From Actinomycetota bacterium (GTDB lineage Bacteria > Actinomycetota > Actinomycetes > S36-B12 > UBA10799): a stretch of DNA of 15,572 bases. The translations under genes and the position numbers were made by a program. Positions 7,954-15,572 of the stretch are shown one piece after another. The stretch covers positions 970 to 16,541 of the forward strand of contig DMNR01000228.1 in assembly GCA_003452655.1 (NCBI GenBank), in the 5' to 3' direction. Below the pieces are notes generated by a model that made no database searches, was not told the DNA's origin, and saw only the letters and a program-made list of their open reading frames with translations. Position 1 is the first letter of the stretch; each line of letters starts with the position of its first letter.

Positions 7954-7965
7954 GAACCCGGGTTC
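7954..7965. promoter_or_regulatory. Perfect 12-bp palindrome GAACCCGGGTTC
   Basis: GAACCC|GGGTTC is fully symmetric and starts 19 bases upstream of the preferred ATG of the alpha/beta hydrolase gene. It lies in the 209-bp divergent gap between that gene and the B12-binding subunit gene. Its place in a 5' region fits a dimeric repressor site. No family assignment is possible. It lies inside the open frame only if the longer hydrolase start is used. Confidence 0.35.
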
Positions 7966-8143
7966 TGTATGCCTTTAGACCTCGACTTTCGGCTACTTTT
8001 TTTCACAGCTACTCTTTGTAGAGGAGCAATCGAGACAATTCCTCTTAGTCGACTACCGTGCGTAACAATTTTCGTGGATCCCACCGGTTTGAAGGTGGAA
8101 TCAGTTGCAGCACGTAGGCATAGAGCAGTGAAAGGAACCCATC

Positions 8144-8554
8144 ATGGCTTCAGCCCCCATCAGAGTGTTGGTCGCCAAGCCCGGCCTCGACGGACACGAT
8201 CGAGGAGCCAAGGTGGTTGCCCGCGCATTGCGCGATGCAGGTATCGAAGTGGTTTACACGGGGCTGCACCAGACGCCAGAGATGATCGTCGAGGCAGCGA
8301 TCCAAGAGGATGTCGATGCGATTGGGATGTCTGTCTTGTCCGGGGCCCACATGACGCTGTTCGCCGCGGTCATCGAGTTACTCAAAGAGCGCGATGCGAC
8401 CGACATCGTGGTGTTTGGTGGCGGGATCATTCCGGAAGACGACATCGCGCCGCTGACTGAACTTGGCGTCGCGAAGGTGTTCACGCCGGGCACCACCACG
8501 ACCGAGATTGTCGAATGGGTTCGCGAGACCGTGGGGCCAGCTACCGCCGCGTAA
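8144..8554 (+). CDS. Standalone cobalamin-binding subunit of an acyl-CoA mutase (IcmB/methylmalonyl-CoA mutase C-terminal type)
   Basis: A 136-aa single-domain protein that starts after a good AAAGGA site. It carries the B12-binding signature DGHDRG (16-21), in which His18 is the lower axial ligand to cobalt, SVLSG (63-67), and GGG (92-94) in the nucleotide-tail groove. The length equals that of isobutyryl-CoA mutase small subunits such as IcmB, and is close to the C-terminal domain of methylmalonyl-CoA mutase. It must pair with a separate TIM-barrel large subunit to catalyse the radical carbon-skeleton rearrangement; none is in the window. Streptomyces icmB lies close to sucCD, which favours an IcmB-like role, but methylmalonyl- or hydroxyisobutyryl-CoA specificity cannot be excluded. 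No cobalamin riboswitch is seen upstream. Confidence 0.88.
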   Translation: MASAPIRVLVAKPGLDGHDRGAKVVARALRDAGIEVVYTGLHQTPEMIVEAAIQEDVDAIGMSVLSGAHMTLFAAVIELLKERDATDIVVFGGGIIPEDDIAPLTELGVAKVFTPGTTTTEIVEWVRETVGPATAA

Positions 8555-8579
8555 GACCTCACCGTCTACCCTTCGATGA

Positions 8580-8601
8580 GCCCTTAACGGTTGTTAAGGG
8601 C
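8580..8601 (+). terminator. Perfect 9-bp hairpin after the B12-subunit gene
   Basis: GCCCTTAAC (8580-8588), loop GGTT and GTTAAGGGC (8593-8601) form a perfect stem-loop 25 bases after the stop codon. There is no T tract after it, so it may be an atypical terminator, an RNA-stabilising end or an operator ahead of sucC. The position between two separately functioning genes favours a terminator. Confidence 0.5.
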
Positions 8602-8692
8602 ATTCGAAAAGCACTTCACCGACCCACTGCGGCAGCCTGACCAGCCCGGCCAGCAGCTTGCGCAGTAGATGACTTTCTAGCGGAGTTGGCAC

Positions 8693-9871
<1,179 letters not shown>

Positions 9872-9884
9872 GAGACCAAAGAAC

Positions 9885-10769
9885 ATGGCGATCTTTCTGA
9901 ACGAAAACTCCCGCGTGCTCGTGCAGGGCATGACGGGTTCTGAAGGCATGAAGCACACCAACCGCATGATTGCCAGTGGCACGAACATCGTCGCTGGTGT
10001 CAACCCGCGCAAGGCGGGCGAATCGGTTGAGGTACAGGGGCAGTCGATCCCGGTCTACGGGACGGTTGTTGAGGCGATGGAAGCCACCGGCGCCGACGTG
10101 TCAGTGGTGTTCGTGCCGCCGGCCTTCACGAAGGCTGCGGTTGTCGAGGCAATCGAGGCAAGCATTCCGCTGTGCGTTGTGATCACCGAAGGCGTTCCGG
10201 TTCATGACACCGCGTACTTCTATGCGCTGGCCGCACAGAGCACGACAACTCGCATCATTGGTCCGAACTGCCCAGGTCTGATCAGTCCGGAGAAGTCGAA
10301 CGCGGGAATCATCCCGGCGACGATCGCTAAAGCTGGCCGGATTGGGCTGGTGTCGAAGTCGGGCACCTTGACCTACCAGATGATGTACGAACTGCGCGAT
10401 ATCGGATTCTCGACCGCTGTGGGAATTGGTGGCGACCCGATCATCGGAACTACGCACATCGACTGCTTGCAGGCATTCGAGGACGACCCCGAAACTGATG
10501 CGATCGTGATGATCGGAGAGATCGGTGGAGACGCAGAAGAGCGCGCCGCTGCCTACATCAAGGAGCACATCACGAAGCCAGTCGTCGGCTACGTCGCTGG
10601 ATTCACTGCGCCCGAAGGCAAGACCATGGGTCACGCAGGTGCCATCGTGTCCGGTTCCTCCGGTACCGCTGCGGCGAAGCAGGAAGCGCTCGAAGCAGTC
10701 GGCGTCAAGGTCGGCAAGACTCCGTCGGAAACCGCCCGCCTCATGCGTGAGGTCATCGAAGCGCTGTAG
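9885..10769 (+). CDS. sucD: Succinyl-CoA synthetase alpha subunit
   Basis: A 294-aa partner of SucC, normal length. Residues 1-120 form the CoA-binding Rossmann domain with VQGMTGSEG (13-21). IGPNCPG (125-131) and KSGTLTYQ (158-165) lie at the active site. GHAGAIVSG (249-257) contains His250, the residue phosphorylated in catalysis. The gene starts 13 bases after sucC with TAGGAG as its ribosome binding site. It is followed by an imperfect 73-bp palindromic element rather than a simple terminator, and then by a convergent gene. Confidence 0.98.
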   Translation: MAIFLNENSRVLVQGMTGSEGMKHTNRMIASGTNIVAGVNPRKAGESVEVQGQSIPVYGTVVEAMEATGADVSVVFVPPAFTKAAVVEAIEASIPLCVVITEGVPVHDTAYFYALAAQSTTTRIIGPNCPGLISPEKSNAGIIPATIAKAGRIGLVSKSGTLTYQMMYELRDIGFSTAVGIGGDPIIGTTHIDCLQAFEDDPETDAIVMIGEIGGDAEERAAAYIKEHITKPVVGYVAGFTAPEGKTMGHAGAIVSGSSGTAAAKQEALEAVGVKVGKTPSETARLMREVIEAL

Positions 10770-10794
10770 GTCCGCACCTCCCGCACACCCTGTT

Positions 10795-10867
10795 CGCAGA
10801 TCCCCGCTGTGTTGCCCTTTTTGGCCCGAAAACAGGCCTCAAAAGGGCAACACGGTGGGGATCTGCG
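10795..10867. repeat. 73-bp palindromic repeat element, copy 1
   Basis: The left arm 10795-10821 pairs with 10841-10867 over 27 positions. Both non-Watson-Crick positions (10806/10856 and 10808/10854) are G-U pairs when read as plus-strand RNA. An inner GGCC/GGCC stem (10823-10826 with 10835-10838) closes an 8-base loop. The element begins 25 bases after the sucD stop and ends 16 bases before the convergent sqr stop. It is nearly identical to copy 2 at 12186-12258, and both share a GYGTTGG flank on the right. It could act as a bidirectional terminator here, though it lacks a T tract after the stem; a REP- or MITE-like repeat is another reading. Confidence 0.92.
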
Positions 10868-10883
10868 CGTTGGTGCGGCGCGG

Positions 10884-12086
10884 TTACGGCAGGCCGACGT
10901 GGCCCTTCTTCATCTTCCACAGGGAGTACTTCTCGAAGCCAACCTTCATTGCATGGTTCTGAGGGCCCGGCACGAGAACTCCGTGCTTGCGGGGCGGCAG
11001 CATCTTGTCGGCGAGAATCATCACGCCGTTGTTGCCGGCATCCATCACGCAGATTGCCTTGATGTCCGCGAACTCCTTGTGATCCTCCGGGACCTCACCG
11101 CGGATCTGGCTCGCGATGTTCTTTGCCGCCACATGCGCCATCTGCTCTGTTGGGAAGCCAGTCTTCGGAATCCCCACCGGCACCGCGGTTTGCCACGGAA
11201 CGTCGACCGCCGCTGCGATGCCGACCGCGTAGATGTTCGCGTACTGCGGTGTCTGGTAGGTGTCCAGGACTTTGATGTAGCCCTTGTCATCGGCCAATCC
11301 CGTTGATTTCAAGAAGTCCTGGCCGACGAACGGCGGAATGATCATCGAATACTTGTAAGGCAATTCGGTGCCATCCGCGAGTTTCAGGTGGTCCTTGTCG
11401 ACGTACTCCATCGTCGCGTTGGTGACTGCTTCGATCTTCTCCTTCTTAAGGAACATGCCCAACAACTGCTCGCCATGCGGCAGTCCGCCGATGCCGAAAT
11501 GTCCGAGGAAGGGCTCACTCGTGACGTACGTTAACGGCGCCCGATCTTTGATCTTGTGCTTCTTGAGCTGATACGACATGTTGAAGAGGAACTCGTAGGC
11601 CGCGCCAAAACAACCAGCACTTTGAGTTGCGCCAACGACGACCGGGCCGGGGTTGTCGAGGAACTTCTTCCAGTTCTCACCGGCAAGGGTTGCGTCCTCC
11701 AGAGTCGTGATGGTGTTGGCGTAGCCATCGGGCCCAAGGCCAGGAATGATGTTGAAGTTGTTCCGATATCCGGTGGCGATCACAAGGTAGTCGTAAGCGT
11801 ATGAAGCGTCACCGACCGCAACAGTTTGCGCAATCGGATCGATGCCGGTAGCGGCAGCATGGACAAACTCCACGCCATTCTTGTCAAACGTCGGCGCAAG
11901 TTTGAACGTGATGTCCTTCGCCTTGCGTTTCCCGAACGGGAGCCAAATGAGGCTCGGATTGAAGAGGAACCGGTCAGATGCGCCGATCACCGTCACGTCG
12001 ACATCGTGTTCGAGTTCGTGCTTGATAGCGATAGCAGCCGTCAGGCCACCGAAGCTTCCCCCGAGTACAAGTACTTTCTTTGCCAT
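10884..12086 (-). CDS. sqr: Sulfide:quinone oxidoreductase-like FAD flavoprotein
   Basis: A 400-aa protein from the ATG at 12086. The frame extends to a GTG at 12137, but MAKKVLVLGGSFGG is the expected N-terminus and the longer start lacks a ribosome binding site. GGSFGG (9-14) binds FAD and ATGYR (104-108) is the second dinucleotide-fold signature. GATQSAGCFGAAYEF holds Cys159 and KAICVMDAGN holds Cys346; these match the two redox cysteines of SQR enzymes that oxidise sulfide to polysulfide and pass electrons to quinone. The C-terminal FEKYSLWKMKKG resembles the membrane-docking end of SQR. The third cysteine of classical type I SQR is absent. A CsoR/CstR-like operator lies upstream and fits sulfide or persulfide control. 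A type II NADH dehydrogenase is the main alternative, less likely because of the cysteine pair. Confidence 0.85.
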   Translation of the reverse strand: MAKKVLVLGGSFGGLTAAIAIKHELEHDVDVTVIGASDRFLFNPSLIWLPFGKRKAKDITFKLAPTFDKNGVEFVHAAATGIDPIAQTVAVGDASYAYDYLVIATGYRNNFNIIPGLGPDGYANTITTLEDATLAGENWKKFLDNPGPVVVGATQSAGCFGAAYEFLFNMSYQLKKHKIKDRAPLTYVTSEPFLGHFGIGGLPHGEQLLGMFLKKEKIEAVTNATMEYVDKDHLKLADGTELPYKYSMIIPPFVGQDFLKSTGLADDKGYIKVLDTYQTPQYANIYAVGIAAAVDVPWQTAVPVGIPKTGFPTEQMAHVAAKNIASQIRGEVPEDHKEFADIKAICVMDAGNNGVMILADKMLPPRKHGVLVPGPQNHAMKVGFEKYSLWKMKKGHVGLP

Positions 12087-12147
12087 TTCGATCAGATCCG
12101 TTCCGTTTCGTCGTAGCGCAGCTCTGTCTGACTCCACACTACGAGCG

Positions 12148-12163
12148 ATACCCCCTAGGGTAT
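12148..12163. promoter_or_regulatory. CsoR/CstR-type operator candidate ATACCCCCTAGGGTAT
   Basis: Inverted repeat ATACCC-CCTA-GGGTAT, 61 bases upstream of the preferred sqr ATG and within the sqr-perM divergent region. Operators of the CsoR/RcnR/CstR (DUF156) repressors are typically short A/T-flanked C-tract/G-tract palindromes of this shape. In Staphylococcus aureus, CstR controls sulfide-oxidation genes including sqr. The link is by resemblance plus gene context; no repressor gene is in the window. Copper-sensing CsoR would be the alternative regulator. Confidence 0.6.
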
Positions 12164-12185
12164 ATGGCCAAAGGTCCCGACCGTC

Positions 12186-12258
12186 CGCAGATCCCCACCG
12201 TGTTGCCCTTTTTGGCCCGAAATTCGGCCTGGAAAGGGCAACACGGTGGGGATCTGCG
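12186..12258. repeat. 73-bp palindromic repeat element, copy 2
   Basis: The left arm 12186-12211 pairs perfectly with 12233-12258 over 26 bp. The next three positions (12212-12214 with 12230-12232) can form U-G and G-U pairs in plus-strand RNA, and the centre holds CCGAA-A-TTCGG (12217-12227). The same length, orientation and loop side as copy 1. The right arms of the two copies are identical over 26 bases, and the left arms differ by two transitions. This copy lies between divergent gene starts (sqr and perM), where a terminator role is not expected. That argues for a dispersed repeat family rather than a gene-specific terminator. Confidence 0.93.
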
Positions 12259-12325
12259 TGTTGGGCGATGAGGATCTCGGCGGTTTTCCCAGTCTGATTG
12301 GCGATCCCGTGTCACCCTTGTCCTC

Positions 12326-13687
12326 ATGGCGTATCGGCGGGCGGAACAGCGTAAAGCTGCCCGCCGCGACGCAGGGAGCGGATCGCGCCCACCCACCAGG
12401 TCTCGATCAGGACCAGCGCCTGAAGGTGGGACCCGCCAAGCCTGGACCCGCGTCGCGCGCAGTCGCGCAGATGCCGTTGCTGACAGGCTGAGTGGGCCGA
12501 TCGCCGGGGCATTCGCGGCCGGATGGAGCGCCGTCCTGACGCTCCTGATGGTCGGTTCTTTGATTGCTGTCGCCTGGGTTCTCGGCGCCGGAAGCGGATC
12601 TATCACAGATGCGATGAACGTTGCTGGAATCAGTTGGCTGGCCACACATTTGATCACCATCTCGGTTCCGGATGGGTCGATCTCTGCCCTTCCGATGGGT
12701 TTCGTCCTCATTCCGGGCTGGCTGTTATGGCGCGCAGGATCGTGGGCGGCTCGTCGCAGTGGTGCCTGCGTATGGCAGGACGTCAGGCCCATGGTCGGTA
12801 TTGGTGCGGGGGTCTACGCAACCGTTGCGCTGCTCGTCGCAACGGCGACAGCCAATGAAGCAGCATCCGTGTCTCCCGTGGCCGCGATCATCGGCGCGGG
12901 TGCGTTCGCGCTCTTGGTCTTCGGCGGCGGAGCAACGCGTGAAGCGGGTCTGTGGCCAAGCATCGTAGATCGCTTCAGCCCCCACACCCGTTTGCGACTT
13001 CGGGCTGGCTTGGTGTCCTTCGGTGTGATCTTGACGGGAGCCGCCGTCGCGCTGGCAGTGTCCCTCGCCCTGCACTTCAGCACCGGCCTGACGATTCTGG
13101 AGACGCTTTCTCCCGGACTGGTGGGCAATGTCCTGCTGTTCATCCTTGGTCTTGCGTATTTGCCAAATGCACTGATTTGGTCGAGCTCGTTTGTTGTTGG
13201 TCCCGGATTTGCCGCCGGGCAGGACACCATCGTTTCGCCGTTCGCCGTCAACGCCGGAGCAGTTCCCGCGTTCCCCTTGCTCGGTGGAATTCCCGAAGCG
13301 GCAAGCAGTTGGATGCCGGTCTTACTGCTGGTCCCGCTGATTGCTGGTGGCTTGGGGATGGCGTTGATCAGTGGCAAGCGGCCGGTGCCGGTACTGACCA
13401 AGCAAGGGCAGCTCGAACGCCTATGGGTCTCGGGCATTGCTGCCCTCGTGATGTTCGGCGGATGCTGGTTGGCAGGTGGCGGTTTGGGTTCTGGCCGCAT
13501 GGCGTACCTCGGGCCGAACGCCTTGTACTCTGCTCTGGCGACGTTTGCCCTGACTTACGTCGGTGGGATCCTGTGTGACCAATTGCGCCGGGTGCGTAAT
13601 TGGTGGTCGAGCCGTCGGGCCCTCCGATCGGTGGACTTGCGCGAGCAGTCCAACGACATCCTGGATGTGGGTCGGCACATAGGATGA
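12326..13687 (+). CDS. DUF6350 / PerM-family polytopic membrane protein
   Basis: A 453-aa protein with a basic, disordered N-terminal tail (1-55) and roughly nine or ten hydrophobic segments. The clearest are at 58-86, 122-138, 156-175, 183-201, 227-249, 264-292, 329-347, 367-384 and 399-417. The conserved block ALIWSSSFVVGPGFAAGQDT followed by IVSPF and PAFPLLGGIPE (312-324) is typical of DUF6350. The M. tuberculosis member PerM (Rv0955) also precedes purN-purH and is linked to cell division under stress through FtsB. The same role is inferred here from family and gene order. No clear ribosome binding site precedes the ATG, and the first codons could be mis-set. It is four bases from purN, so it is almost certainly co-transcribed with the purine genes. 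Confidence 0.87.
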   Translation: MAYRRAEQRKAARRDAGSGSRPPTRSRSGPAPEGGTRQAWTRVARSRADAVADRLSGPIAGAFAAGWSAVLTLLMVGSLIAVAWVLGAGSGSITDAMNVAGISWLATHLITISVPDGSISALPMGFVLIPGWLLWRAGSWAARRSGACVWQDVRPMVGIGAGVYATVALLVATATANEAASVSPVAAIIGAGAFALLVFGGGATREAGLWPSIVDRFSPHTRLRLRAGLVSFGVILTGAAVALAVSLALHFSTGLTILETLSPGLVGNVLLFILGLAYLPNALIWSSSFVVGPGFAAGQDTIVSPFAVNAGAVPAFPLLGGIPEAASSWMPVLLLVPLIAGGLGMALISGKRPVPVLTKQGQLERLWVSGIAALVMFGGCWLAGGGLGSGRMAYLGPNALYSALATFALTYVGGILCDQLRRVRNWWSSRRALRSVDLREQSNDILDVGRHIG

Positions 13688-13691
13688 GCCG

Positions 13692-14330
13692 GTGAATTCA
13701 CCGACGGCCGACGCGAAAGACGATGTGCGCGCGCGGCTCGTCGTGTTGATCTCCGGGAGTGGCACCAACCTCCAGGCACTCCTGGATGCAGCCGCTGACC
13801 CTGACTATCCGGCCACGATCGTTGCTGTTGGTGCAGACCGAACTGAGATCGCCGGGCTCGCACGCGCGGAAGATGCCGACGTTCCCACGTTTGTTGTTGA
13901 TCCGTCGGTCTATGAACACCGCCAGCAGTGGGACGCGGATTTGGCGGTCGCAATTGCCGCGCACAATCCGGATTGGGTGATCAGTGCAGGGTTCATGCGA
14001 ATTCTTGGACCGGCCGTACTGGCGCAGCATCCGAATCGAATTGTGAACACCCATCCCGCCTTGTTGCCCAGTTTTCCTGGTGCGCACGCAGTCGCTGATG
14101 CGTTGGCGTACGGCGTCACAGTGACCGGCTGCACCGTTCACCTCGTGGATGCGGGTGTAGATACCGGTCCGGTGCTGGCGCAACAACCTGTTCCGGTGGC
14201 GGCTGACGACACGCAGGACTCCTTGCACGAGCGGATCAAGTCCGTCGAACGCGAACTGCTCGTTGAGGTCGTGCGACGCCTTTGTAGTCATGATGTTGAT
14301 GTAGTAGGTAGAGAGGTCGTAATTTCGTGA
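13692..14330 (+). CDS. purN: Phosphoribosylglycinamide formyltransferase (GART)
   Basis: A 212-aa protein, slightly longer than most PurN because of a dozen extra N-terminal residues. It transfers a formyl group from 10-formyl-tetrahydrofolate to GAR, the third step of purine synthesis. Seen motifs: [14 protein letters not shown] (20-33) binds the phosphate of [12 protein letters not shown] (98-106), [12 protein letters not shown] (119-130) and [12 protein letters not shown] (150-161) give the catalytic Asn119, His121 and Asp157. The GTG start uses AGGA within the end of perM, whose stop is four bases upstream. The stop codon overlaps the purH start as GTGA, indicating translational coupling. 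The last 15 codons are AT-richer than the rest and show no motif. Confidence 0.97.
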   Translation: MNSPTADAKDDVRARLVVLISGSGTNLQALLDAAADPDYPATIVAVGADRTEIAGLARAEDADVPTFVVDPSVYEHRQQWDADLAVAIAAHNPDWVISAGFMRILGPAVLAQHPNRIVNTHPALLPSFPGAHAVADALAYGVTVTGCTVHLVDAGVDTGPVLAQQPVPVAADDTQDSLHERIKSVERELLVEVVRRLCSHDVDVVGREVVIS

Positions 14331-15572
14331 GTACCCGTCCAATCCGTCGAGCCCTGATTTCGGTGTACGACAAGACCGGTCTGGTTGAACTTGCCAGTGC
14401 CCTGGCCGCGGAGGGTGTCGAGATCGTCTCGACAGGATCCACCGCAGCGACGATCAGCAACGAGGGCATCGATGTCACTCAGGTTGCGGATCTGACTGAG
14501 TTTCCCGAGATGCTCGACGGGCGTGTGAAGACCTTGCATCCGCGCGTTCACGCCGGCATTCTCGCCGACACTCGGCTGCCGGACCACGTGGAACAGCTCG
14601 CGACGAGTGGTATCTCGCCGTTCGAACTCGTCGTGGTGAACCTCTACCCATTCAGCGAAACGGTTGCCAGTGGCGCGGATGAGGATCAGTGCGTCGAGCA
14701 GATCGACATCGGTGGACCCTCGATGGTCCGGGCGGCCGCCAAGAACCATCCTTCGGTTGCTGTTGTCGTTTCACCCGAGCGTTACGGCTCGGTGATTGAG
14801 GCCGTCAAGACTGGCGGATTCACCCTGGACCAGCGCAAGGCATTAGCCGCCGAGGCCTTCCGCCACACGGCAAGTTACGACGTGGCTGTTGCTTCCTGGA
14901 TGGGTGCCGTTGTCGCTCCCGATGCCGACGGCGGCAAGTTCCCTGGCTGGGTCGCGGGAGTGTGGGAACGCGCAGCGACACTTCGATACGGAGAGAACCC
15001 GCACCAACCAGCGGCGCTGTACATCGCGACAGATACCGCGCCTGGAATCGCGCAGGCAGATCAACTGCACGGCAAAGAAATGTCATACAACAACTACGTC
15101 GATGCCGATGCTGCATACCGCGCTGCGTACGACTTCGCGGCACCTGCCGTGGCGATCATCAAGCACGCGAATCCGTGCGGGTTGGCGACTGGAGAAACCA
15201 TCGCCGAGGCTCACCGGAAAGCGCACGAGACCGATCCGGTCTCGGCCTTCGGAGGTGTGATCGCCACCAATCGCGAAGTGACTGCGGACATGGCCAACCA
15301 GGTTGCCGAAGTCTTCACGGAGGTGATCGTTGCCCCGAGCTTCACCGCTGATGCCCTTGCGATCCTGCAACGAAAGCAGAACATTCGGATCCTGACTGCC
15401 GCACCTGTTGGGCAGGGACCAGCCGTGGAGTCTCGCCGAATCACTGGTGGACTTCTGATGCAGGCAACTGACCGCATCGATGCCCCCGGCGATGATGCCC
15501 AAACCTGGACGCTTGCCTGCGGTGAGGCGGCGAACCCCGAACAGCTAGCGGACCTTGAGTTTGCGTGGCGCG
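14327..15572 (+). CDS. purH: Bifunctional AICAR transformylase/IMP cyclohydrolase, 3' end cut by the window
   Basis: The GTG at 14327 overlaps the purN stop (GTGA), with GAGAGG about ten bases upstream. The frame stays open to the right edge: 415 codons visible of an expected 510-530. PurH carries out the last two steps to IMP. The N-terminal cyclohydrolase domain starts [17 protein letters not shown] and includes [29 protein letters not shown] and [16 protein letters not shown]. The transformylase domain follows with [34 protein letters not shown] (the catalytic Lys-His pair) and [11 protein letters not shown]. The final part of the transformylase domain lies beyond the window. No frameshift or broken motif is seen in the visible part. 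Confidence 0.97.
   Translation, partial: MSTRPIRRALISVYDKTGLVELASALAAEGVEIVSTGSTAATISNEGIDVTQVADLTEFPEMLDGRVKTLHPRVHAGILADTRLPDHVEQLATSGISPFELVVVNLYPFSETVASGADEDQCVEQIDIGGPSMVRAAAKNHPSVAVVVSPERYGSVIEAVKTGGFTLDQRKALAAEAFRHTASYDVAVASWMGAVVAPDADGGKFPGWVAGVWERAATLRYGENPHQPAALYIATDTAPGIAQADQLHGKEMSYNNYVDADAAYRAAYDFAAPAVAIIKHANPCGLATGETIAEAHRKAHETDPVSAFGGVIATNREVTADMANQVAEVFTEVIVAPSFTADALAILQRKQNIRILTAAPVGQGPAVESRRITGGLLMQATDRIDAPGDDAQTWTLACGEAANPEQLADLEFAWR

Noticed and set aside
7935..8084. N-terminal extension of the alpha/beta hydrolase frame (50 extra codons)
   Set aside because: The stretch is AT-rich with a run of T, has no ribosome binding site, gives a Lys/Ser-rich sequence without family resemblance, and would cover most of the divergent promoter region.
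7966..8143. Cobalamin riboswitch before the B12-binding subunit gene
   Set aside because: No B12-box-like sequence or multi-stem layout is visible; only short weak hairpins such as CCACC...GGTGG near 8080-8100.
10795..10867. Simple intrinsic terminator of sucD
   Set aside because: The T-rich stretch is inside the stem, not after it, and the same element occurs between divergent gene starts at 12186-12258. A repeat element explains both; a terminator role for copy 1 remains possible as a secondary effect.
12087..12137. Upstream GTG start of the sqr-like gene adding 17 residues
   Set aside because: The Rossmann strand normally begins within the first residues of this family. The extension lacks a ribosome binding site and would leave only ten bases between the start and the operator-like palindrome.
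10795..12258. CRISPR array or insertion sequence
   Set aside because: There are only two repeat units 1391 bp apart, no spacers, no cas or transposase gene, and no target-site duplication that I could recognise.
12139..12792. Minus-strand open frame spanning repeat copy 2 and the start of perM
   Set aside because: It crosses the palindromic element and overlaps the well-supported PerM coding region antisense. Its sequence is low in recognisable structure.

Overview
The window looks like a chromosomal segment of a moderately high-GC actinobacterium (Actinomycetota). The best evidence is gene order: pcrA, an M23 peptidase, a standalone B12-binding mutase subunit, sucC-sucD, a DUF6350/PerM membrane protein, purN and purH. 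Mycobacterium tuberculosis has a comparable run (uvrD1, an M23 gene, sucCD, perM, purN, purH), and Streptomyces has icmB, sucCD, a DUF6350 gene and purNH close together. GTG starts are frequent and many genes are only a few bases apart. Genus and species cannot be read from the sequence.

Layout. Positions 1-116 (minus) hold the start of a PIG-L deacetylase gene cut by the window edge. Divergent from it is a plus-strand run: a secreted M15-like peptidase (228-1364), a lipoprotein with a GH19 chitinase/lysozyme domain (1424-2809) and the UvrD/PcrA helicase (2844-5180). A secreted M23 endopeptidase follows (5348-6196). Tail to tail with it is a minus-strand pair, a serine-type alpha/beta hydrolase (6939-7934) followed downstream by a second M23 protein (6231-6914). 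Plus-strand central metabolism comes next: a B12-binding mutase small subunit (8144-8554) and sucC-sucD (8693-10769). A minus-strand sulfide:quinone oxidoreductase-like gene (10884-12086) sits between sucD and perM. The window ends in the tightly packed perM-purN-purH run (12326-15572); purH is cut by the right edge.

The genes fall into two themes. The left half is rich in envelope remodelling: four secreted or lipid-anchored hydrolases, plus the cell-division-linked PerM on the right. The right half is core metabolism: methylmalonyl/isobutyryl-CoA mutase chemistry, succinyl-CoA synthetase and the folate-dependent purine steps.

The most unusual structure is a pair of near-identical 73-bp palindromic elements (10795-10867 and 12186-12258) in the same orientation on both sides of the sqr-like gene. 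Each can fold into a long hairpin with a stem of 26-27 bp. The same intergenic region as the second copy holds ATACCCCCTAGGGTAT (12148-12163), which resembles operators of the CsoR/CstR repressor family. That fits a persulfide-responsive sqr gene. I found no RNA genes, CRISPR array, insertion sequence or transposase, and no gene-free stretch longer than 300 bases.
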